Positions 34,234 through 43,946 are shown, counted from the first letter of the stretch. The stretch: 49,090 nt of DNA from Spirochaetales bacterium (GCA_016928415.1 JAFGKU010000018.1:1-49090), one strand, 5' to 3'. Numbers and translations are program-made. The notes: generated by a model from the letters alone, not told the origin.

Positions 34234-36525
34234 TTATTCGCCTGACGTTCCCGTTTTTTTTATTTTTTTCTGCTCATAAAGTTTTTGGTCCGCTTCCTTG
34301 AGAAGTGATTCAATTGTTCTGGCATGCGGGTCATTGAAAAAAATAAAACCGAAACTCAGGGAGAGGGCGTATGGTTTTGCTGATGACTGGTTGTATATTT
34401 TAATGTTCTTTTTGAGCCGATTGCTTGCCACCTCGATGAAGGGTTCATTTGTGTCGATGGTGAGGACCACGAATTCATCACCGCCAAGCCGCGCAATGAT
34501 GTCTGTTTCCCTGAATGTTGTTTCCAGTATCCGGGCGGTTTGCACGAGGGCATTATCGCCTTCGTCGTGGCCATGAGAATCATTGATTGCTTTCAGACCG
34601 TCCATGTCGATAAAAAGCATGTGGCCCGATTTTTTTAAATTGGCCGCAATATCTAAGTTTTGTGAGCCAATGGTAAGGAATCCCCTTCTGTTCAAAAGAC
34701 CCGTCAATTCATCCCTTTGGGAAATGGTTTCAAGCTTATTATTTGATTTTTCAAGTTCTTCCTTTGTCTTAAGCAATTTTGATTCCGCCCTGGTAAGTGA
34801 GGAGAACAGGAGGGAACTTTTAAGTGAAGTACAGATTCTATGCCAGAGGGTGTTATAAAGGTTCCAGCTGAAGTCACCGTATTCAAAAAGGAAAATACCG
34901 AATTGGTCTTCCATGAAGAAAAGGGGAAGCAGTATCATTGTAAAACGTTCGGAACGGGGCAAATATTCCTTTGGAATAATGTACCGGGACGGGTAGGTGA
35001 TGGAGGATTTTCCCTGCAGCAAATCCTCGTTTTCCCGGCAGGCAATCCTCAAATGAAGCCTTGCAGATGTCAGTCCGTTTACTTCAGCTTCGTTTATGGC
35101 ATCCAGGTCATAGAGGGAAAGGAATAAATACCGTATGGCGGTAGCCGGGATGATTTTATTTTTGATGGAATTGAATATAACATCCATATTCAAGGTGCGG
35201 CTTAATTGTTCTATCATTTCAAGTATTTTAATTGATTTTTGCCGCTGGTCCAAAATCAAAAGCAGCTGTTCCCTCTCAATCGCATCACCCACCATAATAT
35301 CCGCCATTTGAAGGGAATCCTCCAGGAAACCGGGAATAATCCCCCGTTCCGCCCTGTGGATGTTTAAAAGATTGTTTCTTAAGAGAATGATCAGCCTTTG
35401 CCAGTTCATGAGTTCCTTTTCACTGTCCTTGCTCCGTACCAGTAATTTCCTGAGGGATTCGAGGAAATTCTCCGAAGGATTGTCCGGCGATGATTCCATC
35501 AGGTGCCTTGTGAGGGTCTGCAATTCAGATTTGTCTACCGGGCACGGCGCCGAGACGGCGGACAGATTGTGTGCTATTGTTTCCGGGATGTTGTCACAAC
35601 CTTCAATCGATGGTTTCACGGGTTCCCCGACAAGTGTAACCGGCCGGGGTATGCATCCGCATGAGGACCGCACCATAAGCTCGGTGGGCAACAGCACTTT
35701 TTCGGGCACCTCTTCCCCCCTCAGCAGCCTGACTGCCATATCCACTGCCATGACGGCCTGTTCGTATACCGGCTGACGCACCGTAGTCAGTGGCGGTATC
35801 AGAAATTCCGTTTCCCTGTTGTTGTCGAATCCCGTAAGGGCCATTTGTTTCGGGACCTCGATTTTCAGCCTTCGAAGCTGTTCCATGGCCCCATAGGCCA
35901 TATCGTCGTTTGCCGCGACAATGGCTCCGGGCCGGACGTCCCGTTCACGGACGAATTTGTTTACCGCCTCAATACCCGAGGGCGCTATAAAATTGCCCTG
36001 AAACACATAATCCTCATTATACGCAATCCCGTAATCCTGCAGAACCTCCCTGTATGCGGCAAACCTTTCATCGGCATCCCTGACCCCTTCCACCCCCTTG
36101 ATAAAGGCAATCCGCCTTATACCGTGAATTTCAATCAGGTGGCTTACGGCATTTTTCATGCCGACCGTGTTGTTCACGAGAATGCTGGGCGTGCCTTCCA
36201 GTTTTTCGGATATGCTGACAACGGGCAGTGGCTTGAGGCTTTCGACGAAACGGTTAAGGGCGGACACCCCGATATGATAACTCAGCATGCCTGACGCAAT
36301 AATAACGGCATCGATGTTCGAATCATTCACATAGTTGTATATTCTGTTCATTTGCCGGCCGTACATGTCCGGCGCGTTGAGCGGATCACCGGGAAAAGCG
36401 ATCACATTCACGTCAAGGTCTTTCGCCTTCTCCATGATTCCCGGCCACATCTGGGCGGCGAACCCATCTTCGGAGACATTATTGGTCATAAATCCTATTG
36501 TCGGGCGTTCATTAAGGGGCGTCAT
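34234..36525 (-). CDS. LacI-like sugar-sensor/GGDEF diguanylate cyclase (second of a pair)
   Basis: A 763-aa protein without signal peptide or membrane segment, so cytosolic. Residues about 5-290 form a LacI/GalR-type periplasmic-binding-protein fold (PTIGFMTNNVSEDGFAAQMWPGI, AANDDMAYGA, LTGFDNN) with no DNA-binding helix-turn-helix. A conserved SSCGC motif (about 293-297) follows, then a helical and GAF-like region (about 340-590), a coiled coil (about 590-625) and a GGDEF domain with GGDEF at 681-685 and inhibitory RETD at 672-675. It should make cyclic di-GMP in response to a small ligand, probably a sugar. Its start overlaps the stop of its paralogue by ATGA. Confidence 0.9.
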   Translation of the reverse strand: MTPLNERPTIGFMTNNVSEDGFAAQMWPGIMEKAKDLDVNVIAFPGDPLNAPDMYGRQMNRIYNYVNDSNIDAVIIASGMLSYHIGVSALNRFVESLKPLPVVSISEKLEGTPSILVNNTVGMKNAVSHLIEIHGIRRIAFIKGVEGVRDADERFAAYREVLQDYGIAYNEDYVFQGNFIAPSGIEAVNKFVRERDVRPGAIVAANDDMAYGAMEQLRRLKIEVPKQMALTGFDNNRETEFLIPPLTTVRQPVYEQAVMAVDMAVRLLRGEEVPEKVLLPTELMVRSSCGCIPRPVTLVGEPVKPSIEGCDNIPETIAHNLSAVSAPCPVDKSELQTLTRHLMESSPDNPSENFLESLRKLLVRSKDSEKELMNWQRLIILLRNNLLNIHRAERGIIPGFLEDSLQMADIMVGDAIEREQLLLILDQRQKSIKILEMIEQLSRTLNMDVIFNSIKNKIIPATAIRYLFLSLYDLDAINEAEVNGLTSARLHLRIACRENEDLLQGKSSITYPSRYIIPKEYLPRSERFTMILLPLFFMEDQFGIFLFEYGDFSWNLYNTLWHRICTSLKSSLLFSSLTRAESKLLKTKEELEKSNNKLETISQRDELTGLLNRRGFLTIGSQNLDIAANLKKSGHMLFIDMDGLKAINDSHGHDEGDNALVQTARILETTFRETDIIARLGGDEFVVLTIDTNEPFIEVASNRLKKNIKIYNQSSAKPYALSLSFGFIFFNDPHARTIESLLKEADQKLYEQKKIKKTGTSGE

Positions 36526-38807
36526 TTATCCCTACCGCCTTTTTTACTCTTTTTTTGTTCATATAAGCGGATGTCGGCCTGATTTATGATTTTGTCTACG
36601 GAGAGGTTTGTGTCATGCCGGAATAGTACCGAGCCAAATGTGATGGAAAGGGAGAATTGTTTCCCGGATGCGGCATTCACACTGTCCAGTTCTGCAGCGA
36701 TATTCTTGTTGAAATTGTCAACCCAATCCTTTTTGGGATCCATGCACAGGATGAGGAATTCATCCCCGCCTATTCTGGCAAGCAGGTCATTGGGACGAAT
36801 CAGGCGTTTTAATGCGTACCCTGCCTGGGCAATGGCCCAATCACCTTCCTGGTGGCCGAATGTGTCGTTTATTTCCTTTAAATTATCAAGATCGCCGTAA
36901 AAAAGTATCCCGGCCTGTTTCAGCCTTTTCCCGAGCTTGAGTCTGCTTTCGGATAAAATCATGAATCCGCGCCGGTTATACAGCCCCGTCAATTCATCCT
37001 GTTGTGATAAATCGTGCAATTTCCTATTGGCCGCTTCAAGGTCGTTCAATGCCTTTTTCAGTTTTTCCTCCGCCGCCTTCTGGTCCCGGAACAGGAGAAT
37101 CGTTTTTAAGGCGGCGCTTATCTCGAGCCAAAGCGTTTCGTAGATAATACCCGTAGTCTGCCCCAATTCAAATATCATAAAGCCAAAATGATCTTCCATG
37201 AAGAAAAGCGGCTTTATGACATAGGCATGCTTTCTATCCGTCGGTATGGGGTTCGGGAATATGTCCCTTATAAAATGTGTTCCGCCGTTGGGATATAATG
37301 CGTACAGGTTTTCATCGGCAAAGGCCATGACCAATTCCGCCTTTTCGGGAATTGCCGGTTTGGCCGGCCGTGAATCCGTATCGTCCTTTTCGTAGAGGTA
37401 TATGCAACAGCTGTTGATGTCAATGCGCCGCAGGTCGGATTGGATGGCTTTCAATGTCCCGGTAAGCACAACACTGGAATTAAGTTTGGTAATGATATTC
37501 GTCAGTTCATTGAAATCCGTGGCCAGCTGATTCCGGCGCGAATTATGTATTTGGTGTATGACAAGGATAACCTGGGATCGGATTTTATGAAATTCGGTAT
37601 CAATAAGCGGAATATCATCAGGATTGGAATTCGAACAAAGCAGAAAATAATCCCTCAACAATGAAACGAGGATGTGCCATTTATTTATGTCTTTTTCCGA
37701 ATTTGTTTTCTTCAGAAGAAAATCCTGAAAAAGATTGTAAACATCGGTATGGAGTGATGATGTGCGTGTCCTGCCGGTGATTAATTCCTCCAGCCGGTTG
37801 ATAACCTTCCTGAGTCCTTTTTTATCCGTAACGGCCGCCGCCGTGAGCATTCGTTCAATTAGCTCTTCTTTTTTTACCGCCTTGTTTCCCTGGCATTCAC
37901 GGACAACATTGTGCTTAATGGTTTCCAGGGAACGGCTCGGACAGCCGCATGATTCGCGCACGACAAGCTGTGTCGGGAGGATGATATCCCTTTGGTTTTC
38001 CTTTCCGTTTATGATATTGAGCAGCAATTTTAATGCCTTTCCGCCCAGTTCATAGACGGGTTGCCGGACGGACGTGATCGGGGGGAGATTCAATTGAGCC
38101 ACTTCGGCATCGTCAAATCCGATTACCGCCACATCATCCGGGACGGTATATCCCATATCGCTCAAAAGAGTACTTCCCCCCAGTGCCATTTCATCGTTTG
38201 CCGCGATAACCGCATCGAATTGGATTTTTCTTTTTTTAAGAAGGCTGTAAACCCCATCGTAACCTGATTGAAACCTGAAATCGCCGAAATATATGAGTTC
38301 CTCATCAACCGGTAAACCGTGTTTCCTGAGATTGGACCTGTACGCCTCCAGCCGGACTAGTGCTTCTTCGTTTGATTGAGGTCCGCTTAAGAAGGCAATT
38401 CTTTTCCTCCCGTGTACGGTCACAAGATGGGTAACAGCCTGGGTGATTCCACTTAAATTGTCGACCGTTATCGACGGAATTTTTTTCATCCGGATCCCTA
38501 TGCTGACCATGGGTAACGGCTGGAATTTTTCATAAAACGCATTCAATTCCCCGTGTGTAATATAATTGCCAATCATCCCTGATGCGATCAGTAAGCCGTC
38601 AATCCGGGAATGGGGGGTAAAATCCAATACGATATTGAACCGGGCGGCATCCGGATCCGGGGCATTTAATCCAATGGCGGGGAATATCAGCAGGTTGTGG
38701 CCGGCTTCGGCGGTTGCATCCATAATTCCGCTCAAAAGCTCTGCAAAATAACCCTGACGTATCAATCGTTCACAATGGAAGCCAATTGTCAGACTTTTTT
38801 CCATCAT
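36522..38807 (-). CDS. LacI-like sugar-sensor/GGDEF diguanylate cyclase (first of a pair)
   Basis: A 761-aa protein with the same architecture as the next gene: LacI-like sensor (about 5-290, with AANDEMALGG and VIGFDDAEVAQL), ESCGC motif, helical/GAF-like linker, coiled coil and GGDEF at 680-684 with the RPND inhibitory site nine residues before. Sensor halves of the pair differ more than the GGDEF halves, which suggests different ligands. No helix-turn-helix is present. It sits divergently from GH20 and GH35 genes, so amino sugars or galactosides are plausible ligands. The start ATG (or ATG 38804) lies six bases from the -10 box, without a Shine-Dalgarno. Confidence 0.9.
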   Translation of the reverse strand: MMEKSLTIGFHCERLIRQGYFAELLSGIMDATAEAGHNLLIFPAIGLNAPDPDAARFNIVLDFTPHSRIDGLLIASGMIGNYITHGELNAFYEKFQPLPMVSIGIRMKKIPSITVDNLSGITQAVTHLVTVHGRKRIAFLSGPQSNEEALVRLEAYRSNLRKHGLPVDEELIYFGDFRFQSGYDGVYSLLKKRKIQFDAVIAANDEMALGGSTLLSDMGYTVPDDVAVIGFDDAEVAQLNLPPITSVRQPVYELGGKALKLLLNIINGKENQRDIILPTQLVVRESCGCPSRSLETIKHNVVRECQGNKAVKKEELIERMLTAAAVTDKKGLRKVINRLEELITGRTRTSSLHTDVYNLFQDFLLKKTNSEKDINKWHILVSLLRDYFLLCSNSNPDDIPLIDTEFHKIRSQVILVIHQIHNSRRNQLATDFNELTNIITKLNSSVVLTGTLKAIQSDLRRIDINSCCIYLYEKDDTDSRPAKPAIPEKAELVMAFADENLYALYPNGGTHFIRDIFPNPIPTDRKHAYVIKPLFFMEDHFGFMIFELGQTTGIIYETLWLEISAALKTILLFRDQKAAEEKLKKALNDLEAANRKLHDLSQQDELTGLYNRRGFMILSESRLKLGKRLKQAGILFYGDLDNLKEINDTFGHQEGDWAIAQAGYALKRLIRPNDLLARIGGDEFLILCMDPKKDWVDNFNKNIAAELDSVNAASGKQFSLSITFGSVLFRHDTNLSVDKIINQADIRLYEQKKSKKGGRDK

Positions 38808-38813
38808 ATAAAA

Positions 38814-38842
38814 ATGATAAGGGATGACCGCCCTGGAGTCAA
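38814..38842 (-). promoter_or_regulatory. Promoter of the GGDEF gene pair
   Basis: Read leftward: TTGACT (38837-38842), 17-base spacer, TATCAT (38814-38819). The ATG at 38807 starts seven bases after the -10 box, which predicts a leaderless mRNA. Confidence 0.6.
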
Positions 38843-38860
38843 GGTTGTAAAAAAACCTTG
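38840..38860. promoter_or_regulatory. Inverted repeat overlapping the -35 boxes of two divergent promoters
   Basis: CAAGGTT (38840-38846) / AACCTTG (38854-38860), seven-base spacer. The left arm overlaps the -35 of the leftward GGDEF promoter and the right arm the -35 of the rightward GH20 promoter. It looks like an operator that could switch both units together; the binding protein is unknown and not encoded in an obvious place nearby. Confidence 0.45.
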
Positions 38861-38886
38861 TTGAAAGTGAATTGTCATATTATGAT
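38858..38886 (+). promoter_or_regulatory. Promoter of the GH20 unit
   Basis: TTGTTG (38858-38863), 17-base spacer, TATGAT (38881-38886). Transcription would begin near 38893, just before the ribosome-binding site of the small ORF at 38910. Confidence 0.5.
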
Positions 38887-38909
38887 TAAAGTCTGAAGGA
38901 GAAATGGGA

Positions 38910-38975
38910 ATGGGCGTTTCCTGCGGTAAACAGAAGGCCTGTAACACGGAAGCGCTTGAATACCTGGTGAGCTAA
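38910..38975 (+). CDS. Candidate 21-aa leader peptide or small protein before GH20
   Basis: The frame reads MGVSCGKQKACNTEALEYLVS and stop. AAGGAG (38896-38901) lies eight bases before the ATG at 38910; a second in-frame ATG at 38904 is too close to it. It would be the first cistron of the GH20 transcript, ending 75 bases before the GH20 start. The pair of cysteines (residues 5 and 11) is notable. I do not recognise it; it may be a regulatory leader or a chance ORF. Confidence 0.35.
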   Translation: MGVSCGKQKACNTEALEYLVS

Positions 38976-39050
38976 GAATCAAGTAAAATTTTTTGCAGCT
39001 TGACGCAAAAGAATGAATAATCTACAGTTTAAAAAAAATAAGGATAATGC

Positions 39051-40613
39051 ATGGAATTCAACAGCAGGATAAAAAAATCTGTATTCATTTTTCTTTTTTT
39101 GGCTTTACTGGTAATTGCGTCCGGGTGTGTTTCGGATACCAGGCTTAATGAAGCCTCGAAAACACCCGCCCTTATTCCGATACCGCTTTCAGTGTCGTTT
39201 GGTGAAAAATACTTCACCTTAAGCAATGATTCGAAAATCCTGGCGCCTGCCGATGCGGAAAAAACGGGAAAATATCTTTCGGAAACGCTTTCGCGTTCAA
39301 CGGGTTATCCTTTCGATGTTACGGGTGATGAAGGTGAGAACCGCGACATAAGCCTCAATCTTGACCCGTCGCTTTCGGCCCTTGGTGAAGAGGGGTACCG
39401 GTTGAATGTAAGTGAAACAGGGATCGCCGTTTCGGCATCAGGAGTGGCCGGTCTTTTTTACGGCTGCCAGACGTTGCTGCAGCTTTTACCGCCCAGCATA
39501 TTCGATTTCCAGTCGGTACAGGGGGTTGCCTGGCAAGTGGTATACTGTACCATTGAAGATGTTCCCCGCTTTTCCTGGAGGGGAGCGATGCTGGATGTTG
39601 CCAGGCATTTTTTAGGTGTGGACGACGTCAAGCATTATATCGATCTTATCGCCATGCATAAAATGAACCGTCTGCATCTTCATCTCTCGGATGACCAGGG
39701 CTGGCGGATTGAAATAAAATCCTGGCCTGATTTGACGGCCGTCGGCGGAAGCACGGAAGTAGGCGGCAGGGAAAGTTCCTTTTTTACCCAGGAAGATTAC
39801 AGGGAGATTGTTGATTATGCTGTAAACAGGCACATCATGATCATTCCGGAAATTGATGTACCCGGCCATACGAACGCCGCATTGGCCTCCTATCCGAAAC
39901 TGAATTGCAATGGGAAAGCCCGTGCGTTATACACCGGCATCGAGGTCGGCTTGAGCTGCCTCTGCCTGGATGCGGACATCACGTATACTTTTTTGGAAGA
40001 TGTCTTCGGGGAACTGGCCGCATTGACGCCCGGACCGTATATTCACCTGGGCGGAGACGAGGTACGGGGCGTCAGTTATGCCAAATACAGCGCTTTCATA
40101 GAAAAAGTGGAAAAGATAATCCATGATGCGGGAAAACAGGTTATTGGATGGGAAGAGATTGTCCGGGCGGATTTAGCACCCGCTACCCTGGTCCAGTTCT
40201 GGCACAGTATGGACCTGGCCGGCAGAGCCAAAAATAAAAACCTGAAAATCATCGTATCCAAAGCTTCCCTGGCCTATCTCGATATGAAGTATGACTACGG
40301 TACATGGATCGGCCAGACATGGGCCGGGATGATCAATGTCGAGAAAGCTTATAAATGGGATCCCGCAATGGGGAAGCTGGCGGATAATGTAGCGGGTTTG
40401 GAGGCGCCGTTGTGGACCGAATACGTACAGTCAAGAGCCGATATGGAATATCTCGCTTTCCCGCGGCTGGCCGGATACGCGGAACTGGCGTGGTCTTCCA
40501 GGGAAAAAATTGATTGGGACAATTATAAAGCACGGCTGCGGCGGCACGGGCTGCGGTTTGACGTCCTTAAAATAAATTATTATAAGTCACCTTTAATTTG
40601 GGGAGATGAATGA
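39051..40613 (+). CDS. Beta-N-acetylhexosaminidase, GH20 lipoprotein
   Basis: A 520-aa protein. The N-terminus is a lipoprotein signal with lipobox IASGC (Cys25), so it is membrane-anchored outside the cytosol. An N-terminal GH20b-like domain (about 40-155) precedes the catalytic barrel: WRGAMLDVARHF, HLHLSDDQGWR, IPEIDVPGHT, and the catalytic pair Asp336-Glu337 in HLGGDEV. It releases terminal GlcNAc or GalNAc from chitin fragments, glycans or peptidoglycan. AAGGAT precedes the ATG. It starts divergently from the sugar-sensing GGDEF pair and its stop overlaps the start region of the TIGR04076 remnant. Confidence 0.94.
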   Translation: MEFNSRIKKSVFIFLFLALLVIASGCVSDTRLNEASKTPALIPIPLSVSFGEKYFTLSNDSKILAPADAEKTGKYLSETLSRSTGYPFDVTGDEGENRDISLNLDPSLSALGEEGYRLNVSETGIAVSASGVAGLFYGCQTLLQLLPPSIFDFQSVQGVAWQVVYCTIEDVPRFSWRGAMLDVARHFLGVDDVKHYIDLIAMHKMNRLHLHLSDDQGWRIEIKSWPDLTAVGGSTEVGGRESSFFTQEDYREIVDYAVNRHIMIIPEIDVPGHTNAALASYPKLNCNGKARALYTGIEVGLSCLCLDADITYTFLEDVFGELAALTPGPYIHLGGDEVRGVSYAKYSAFIEKVEKIIHDAGKQVIGWEEIVRADLAPATLVQFWHSMDLAGRAKNKNLKIIVSKASLAYLDMKYDYGTWIGQTWAGMINVEKAYKWDPAMGKLADNVAGLEAPLWTEYVQSRADMEYLAFPRLAGYAELAWSSREKIDWDNYKARLRRHGLRFDVLKINYYKSPLIWGDE

Positions 40614-40615
40614 GT

Positions 40616-40938
40616 ATGGTCAAATGTAAAATCACCGTTTTAAAACGGAGTTTCAATAAAGAATATGTTGATGCTTATGTGGAAAGTGAAAGAAAAAAAA
40701 CGCTGGGCCCTTGCGAGGTTTTCAAAGAAGGCCAGGAATTCATTACGGATGTTTTTTCCGCATCAGCCATTCCTGCCGGGTTTTGTCCCTGGCCTGGGAT
40801 GATATTTATAAATCGCTTGTAGGATTCGCGGCCGACGGCAACTACGGCATCTGGTATGAAAATAAAAACACGATCATTGCCTGCTGCACGGACGGCACCC
40901 GTCCCGTGTATTTCAAGATTGAAAAGATCCGGGAATGA
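40616..40938 (+). pseudogene. TIGR04076 family gene with a single-base frameshift
   Basis: Frame one reads MVKCKITVLKRSF ... EGQEFITDVF ... GFCPW and then leaves the family pattern, stopping at 40822. The +1 frame continues at once with AWDDIYKSLVGFAADGNYG, TIIACCTDGTRPVYFKIEKI, ending at 40938. Joined, the two make a normal-length (about 108 aa) TIGR04076 protein. One missing G near 40790 (CCTGGCCTGGG instead of CCTGGGCCTGGG) explains it. Function of the family is unknown. It is either a recent inactivation or a sequencing/assembly error; the rest of the second frame is intact, which favours a very recent or artificial event. Confidence 0.85.
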
Positions 40939-41086
40939 TTTTTTTGTTAATCACCGCCTGAAAAGTAAAAATTTTCCAGTAAAAGATAAATTTTTCTTCT
41001 ATTCTAAAACCGGTACCCTGGTTTATACTTTCCCTTTCCGCCATCCGCTGTTATAATTAACATCCTGAAAGGGGATAAATGAGAGA

Positions 41087-43927
41087 ATGATTGATACCAA
41101 AAAATCCGATAAAAAGAAACATACCGTGAGCTATGACAAGAAAAGCTTTTTCATCAACGGTAAAAGGATGCTTTTTATAGGGGGTGAATTCCACTATTTC
41201 AGGACACCGCCCGAATTATGGGAAGACAGGCTTCAAAAAATCAGCCGGTCGGGCGCCAACCTCGTTTCAACCTATGTCCCCTGGAACTGGCATGAGCCCG
41301 TGGAGGGAAAACAGACCTGGACGGGCGACAGGGACCTGGCCCGGTTTATTGAACTCACGGAAAAATACAACCTGTACATGATCATCAAGCCGGGACCTTA
41401 TTGCTGCGCTGAGCTGGATTTCGGCGGCCATCCGGACTGGCTGTTGAGCAAGGATATCCGGCTGAGAATGCTGGATAAAAATTACCTGGACTACACGGAA
41501 AAATGGTACAGGAAGATTGCGGAAATCATCAATCCCCACCTTGTTACCAATGGCGGGAACATCTTCTGCATACAGGTGGAGAACGAGTATGACCATCTCA
41601 TTCATTTCGGTGATTACGGCATAACCCGTGAAGGCGCCATAGCGTATTTCACCAGGCTGACTGAGTACATGGAAAAGTACGGGATCGATATCCCCAAGTC
41701 CGCCAACGAGGCGAAATTCCTGCGCGGTACCCCCATTATCGATACGCGAACGTATTACCCGAACATCCCGTTTCATCATGAATGGGAATGGCTCGTGGAG
41801 CCGTTCGAGGGCAATATAAAGGATGCCAAGGAACACCAGGCCGGAAGGCCCGTCATGATCCTGGAACTCCAGACAGGATGGTTCGGCCAGTACGGCAGGC
41901 CGTTCTACATGCCCGGTCTTGACCTTACCGAGGCGGTTTCCAAGAGCGTACTGATGCTTGGTGCGTCCGTTCTCAACTATTACATGTATGCCGGCGGTAC
42001 GACGTTCCCGTTCTGGGGCTGCCGCGGCAACATCGTGGGAGCCACGACGCGGGACAATAAATTCTATACAAAGGGGCCGTGGGATTCCTTCAAGAATTAT
42101 CCCCTGGAAAAGGGCGGCCTGGGCGTTACCACCTCTTTTGATTTCGGAGGCGCACCGATCCGGGAATGGGGAGAAGTGATGGCGGACAGGTATTACTGGA
42201 TCAAGGCTTTCAACCGTTTTACCCGGGATTACGCGGGCCTGCTCCTGGAATCGGATGATGCGGGCGACCTGACGGTAACAGGCGGCGGGAACGACGTCAA
42301 GCTGATAGGTGCCGCCTCGGTGCATGAAGACGGGAACCTTTCCAATGCCGTCAACCGCCTTACGTATTTTTCCAAGAAGCTGGGAGACCAGCACCTGATC
42401 TGCCTAAGGAATTTCAAGAACTCGGAGGAAAGGGTGGACATAGGATGGGCGGCGAACGGCAAGGCCGTCATTAAAGACGTGGTGATCAATCCCTACGGCA
42501 CGTTGATCCTTCCCGTCAATGTGGCGGTTGAAGGTACGGATCTCACGATTCTTTATTCCACATCCGAACTTCTTTTCCGAAAGCGGATGAACGGGCAGAT
42601 GGTTTTCGGATTGTACGGCAAGCGGGAGCGTCCTGGGGAAACGGCGTTGAACGCGGCGGCATCGGATGTATCGGTGCTGTACGGCAGTGTACAGGTGGAA
42701 AAAACGGACCAGGGTACCCTCCTTCGCTACCGGCATGAAGGCATCCATATTATCAAGGTCCGGGATCATATCCTCTTCCTCCTCGATTTCGATGCGGCCC
42801 TGAAATTAGAGGATTCGGAGAATTGTATCCTGATGGCGGATACGTATTATGTAAAAGATTTGAATGAATCGGGGAATACGCTTTCCGTACTCACGGAAAT
42901 GCGAAACGGTTCGGAAAACCGTTTTACCCTGTTCGCTCCGCAAGGGCTGGCGGAGCTTGAAATTGACGGCCGTGATGTGACTGTGAGTAAAAAAGAGAAC
43001 CTGGACGAAGGCCTTGTTTTAAGCGAATTCTCATTTAAAAATCCTGAAGATAATCCTGTTGCCTGTGAATGGCTCGGGGACTGGAAGGTCAAACCGGATA
43101 CGGACGAGACGGCTTCGGACGGGAAAGGCTGGACCCTTATAAAGGAGCCCGTGCCCCTGGAAAAACTTGGTCTCATAGAACACGGGTATACATGGTACAA
43201 GGCCGAATTCGAACTGCCTGACGGCCTGACGGAGCGGACATTAGTGTATACGGGTAATGATGCGGACAAGCAGTTCATTTATGTTAACGGCGTTCTCCTG
43301 TTCGGCGGCATATCCACCGTAACCAATGTCGATATGGACGATGTGGCCAGACCGGGGAAAAATACGCTGACCATACTGTACCAGAATTTTTTCCATAACA
43401 AATCCCACCCGCATGAGGGAGATATGCTCAAATTCAGCGGTGTCATGACACCCATTATTGTTAAAGGCAAAAAGAACGGGTCCCCCTGGGAAGCAAAAAT
43501 CAATGAGTACCATGTGCGTCAAAGTTTGACGGGTGTACTGAAAGGCTACATGACTGGGGATTTTAACGACAAGGACTGGATGAGTGTCCCGGCTGGAAAA
43601 AAATACATCATGGAGAAGGAACTCGGTACAATCCTGTGGATGAGGCGGCGGTTCAGCTTTTCGGCCAAACCGGGCTGGTCCTTTGCCCTGCGCCTTACCA
43701 TACCGGAAGCGGAGCAGAGATGCATTCTTTACCTTAACGGCAAAGCTTTGGGCTGGTTCGAAGCGGTCGGACCGCAGCACGATTTCTATATTCCCGATAA
43801 CTGGCTTAAGGAAACAAATACCGTTGCCGTTTGCCTGGAAGGCCCCAAAGGGTTCCTGGTGCAGCCTGTTTTGAGTACTTACTATGAAGCAAGGGAAGTC
43901 GGGATAAAGGCCGTCTTTAAAGGCTAA
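41087..43927 (+). CDS. Beta-galactosidase, GH35 family
   Basis: A 946-aa protein without a signal peptide, so predicted cytosolic. The GH35 barrel is at the N-terminus: GGEFHYFR (about 28-35), PWNWHEP, PGPYCCAELDFGGHPDWL around Glu109, the acid/base Glu167 in QVENEY, and a candidate nucleophile Glu260 in ILELQTGWFG. Beta-sandwich domains follow, including a jelly-roll near 660-800 with WYKAEF and FIYVNG, and a second near 840-940. It hydrolyses terminal beta-galactosides. Start ATG has GAAAGGGG some 14 bases upstream and GAGAG immediately before. Together with GH20 it suggests use of host or plant glycans. Confidence 0.93.
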   Translation: MIDTKKSDKKKHTVSYDKKSFFINGKRMLFIGGEFHYFRTPPELWEDRLQKISRSGANLVSTYVPWNWHEPVEGKQTWTGDRDLARFIELTEKYNLYMIIKPGPYCCAELDFGGHPDWLLSKDIRLRMLDKNYLDYTEKWYRKIAEIINPHLVTNGGNIFCIQVENEYDHLIHFGDYGITREGAIAYFTRLTEYMEKYGIDIPKSANEAKFLRGTPIIDTRTYYPNIPFHHEWEWLVEPFEGNIKDAKEHQAGRPVMILELQTGWFGQYGRPFYMPGLDLTEAVSKSVLMLGASVLNYYMYAGGTTFPFWGCRGNIVGATTRDNKFYTKGPWDSFKNYPLEKGGLGVTTSFDFGGAPIREWGEVMADRYYWIKAFNRFTRDYAGLLLESDDAGDLTVTGGGNDVKLIGAASVHEDGNLSNAVNRLTYFSKKLGDQHLICLRNFKNSEERVDIGWAANGKAVIKDVVINPYGTLILPVNVAVEGTDLTILYSTSELLFRKRMNGQMVFGLYGKRERPGETALNAAASDVSVLYGSVQVEKTDQGTLLRYRHEGIHIIKVRDHILFLLDFDAALKLEDSENCILMADTYYVKDLNESGNTLSVLTEMRNGSENRFTLFAPQGLAELEIDGRDVTVSKKENLDEGLVLSEFSFKNPEDNPVACEWLGDWKVKPDTDETASDGKGWTLIKEPVPLEKLGLIEHGYTWYKAEFELPDGLTERTLVYTGNDADKQFIYVNGVLLFGGISTVTNVDMDDVARPGKNTLTILYQNFFHNKSHPHEGDMLKFSGVMTPIIVKGKKNGSPWEAKINEYHVRQSLTGVLKGYMTGDFNDKDWMSVPAGKKYIMEKELGTILWMRRRFSFSAKPGWSFALRLTIPEAEQRCILYLNGKALGWFEAVGPQHDFYIPDNWLKETNTVAVCLEGPKGFLVQPVLSTYYEAREVGIKAVFKG

Positions 43928-43946
43928 AATCAATTTGCCAAACGGG

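Noticed and set aside
41267-42394. Antisense frame of 375 aa inside GH35
   Set aside because: GH35 catalytic motifs lie on the sense strand; the antisense frame is a codon-usage shadow.
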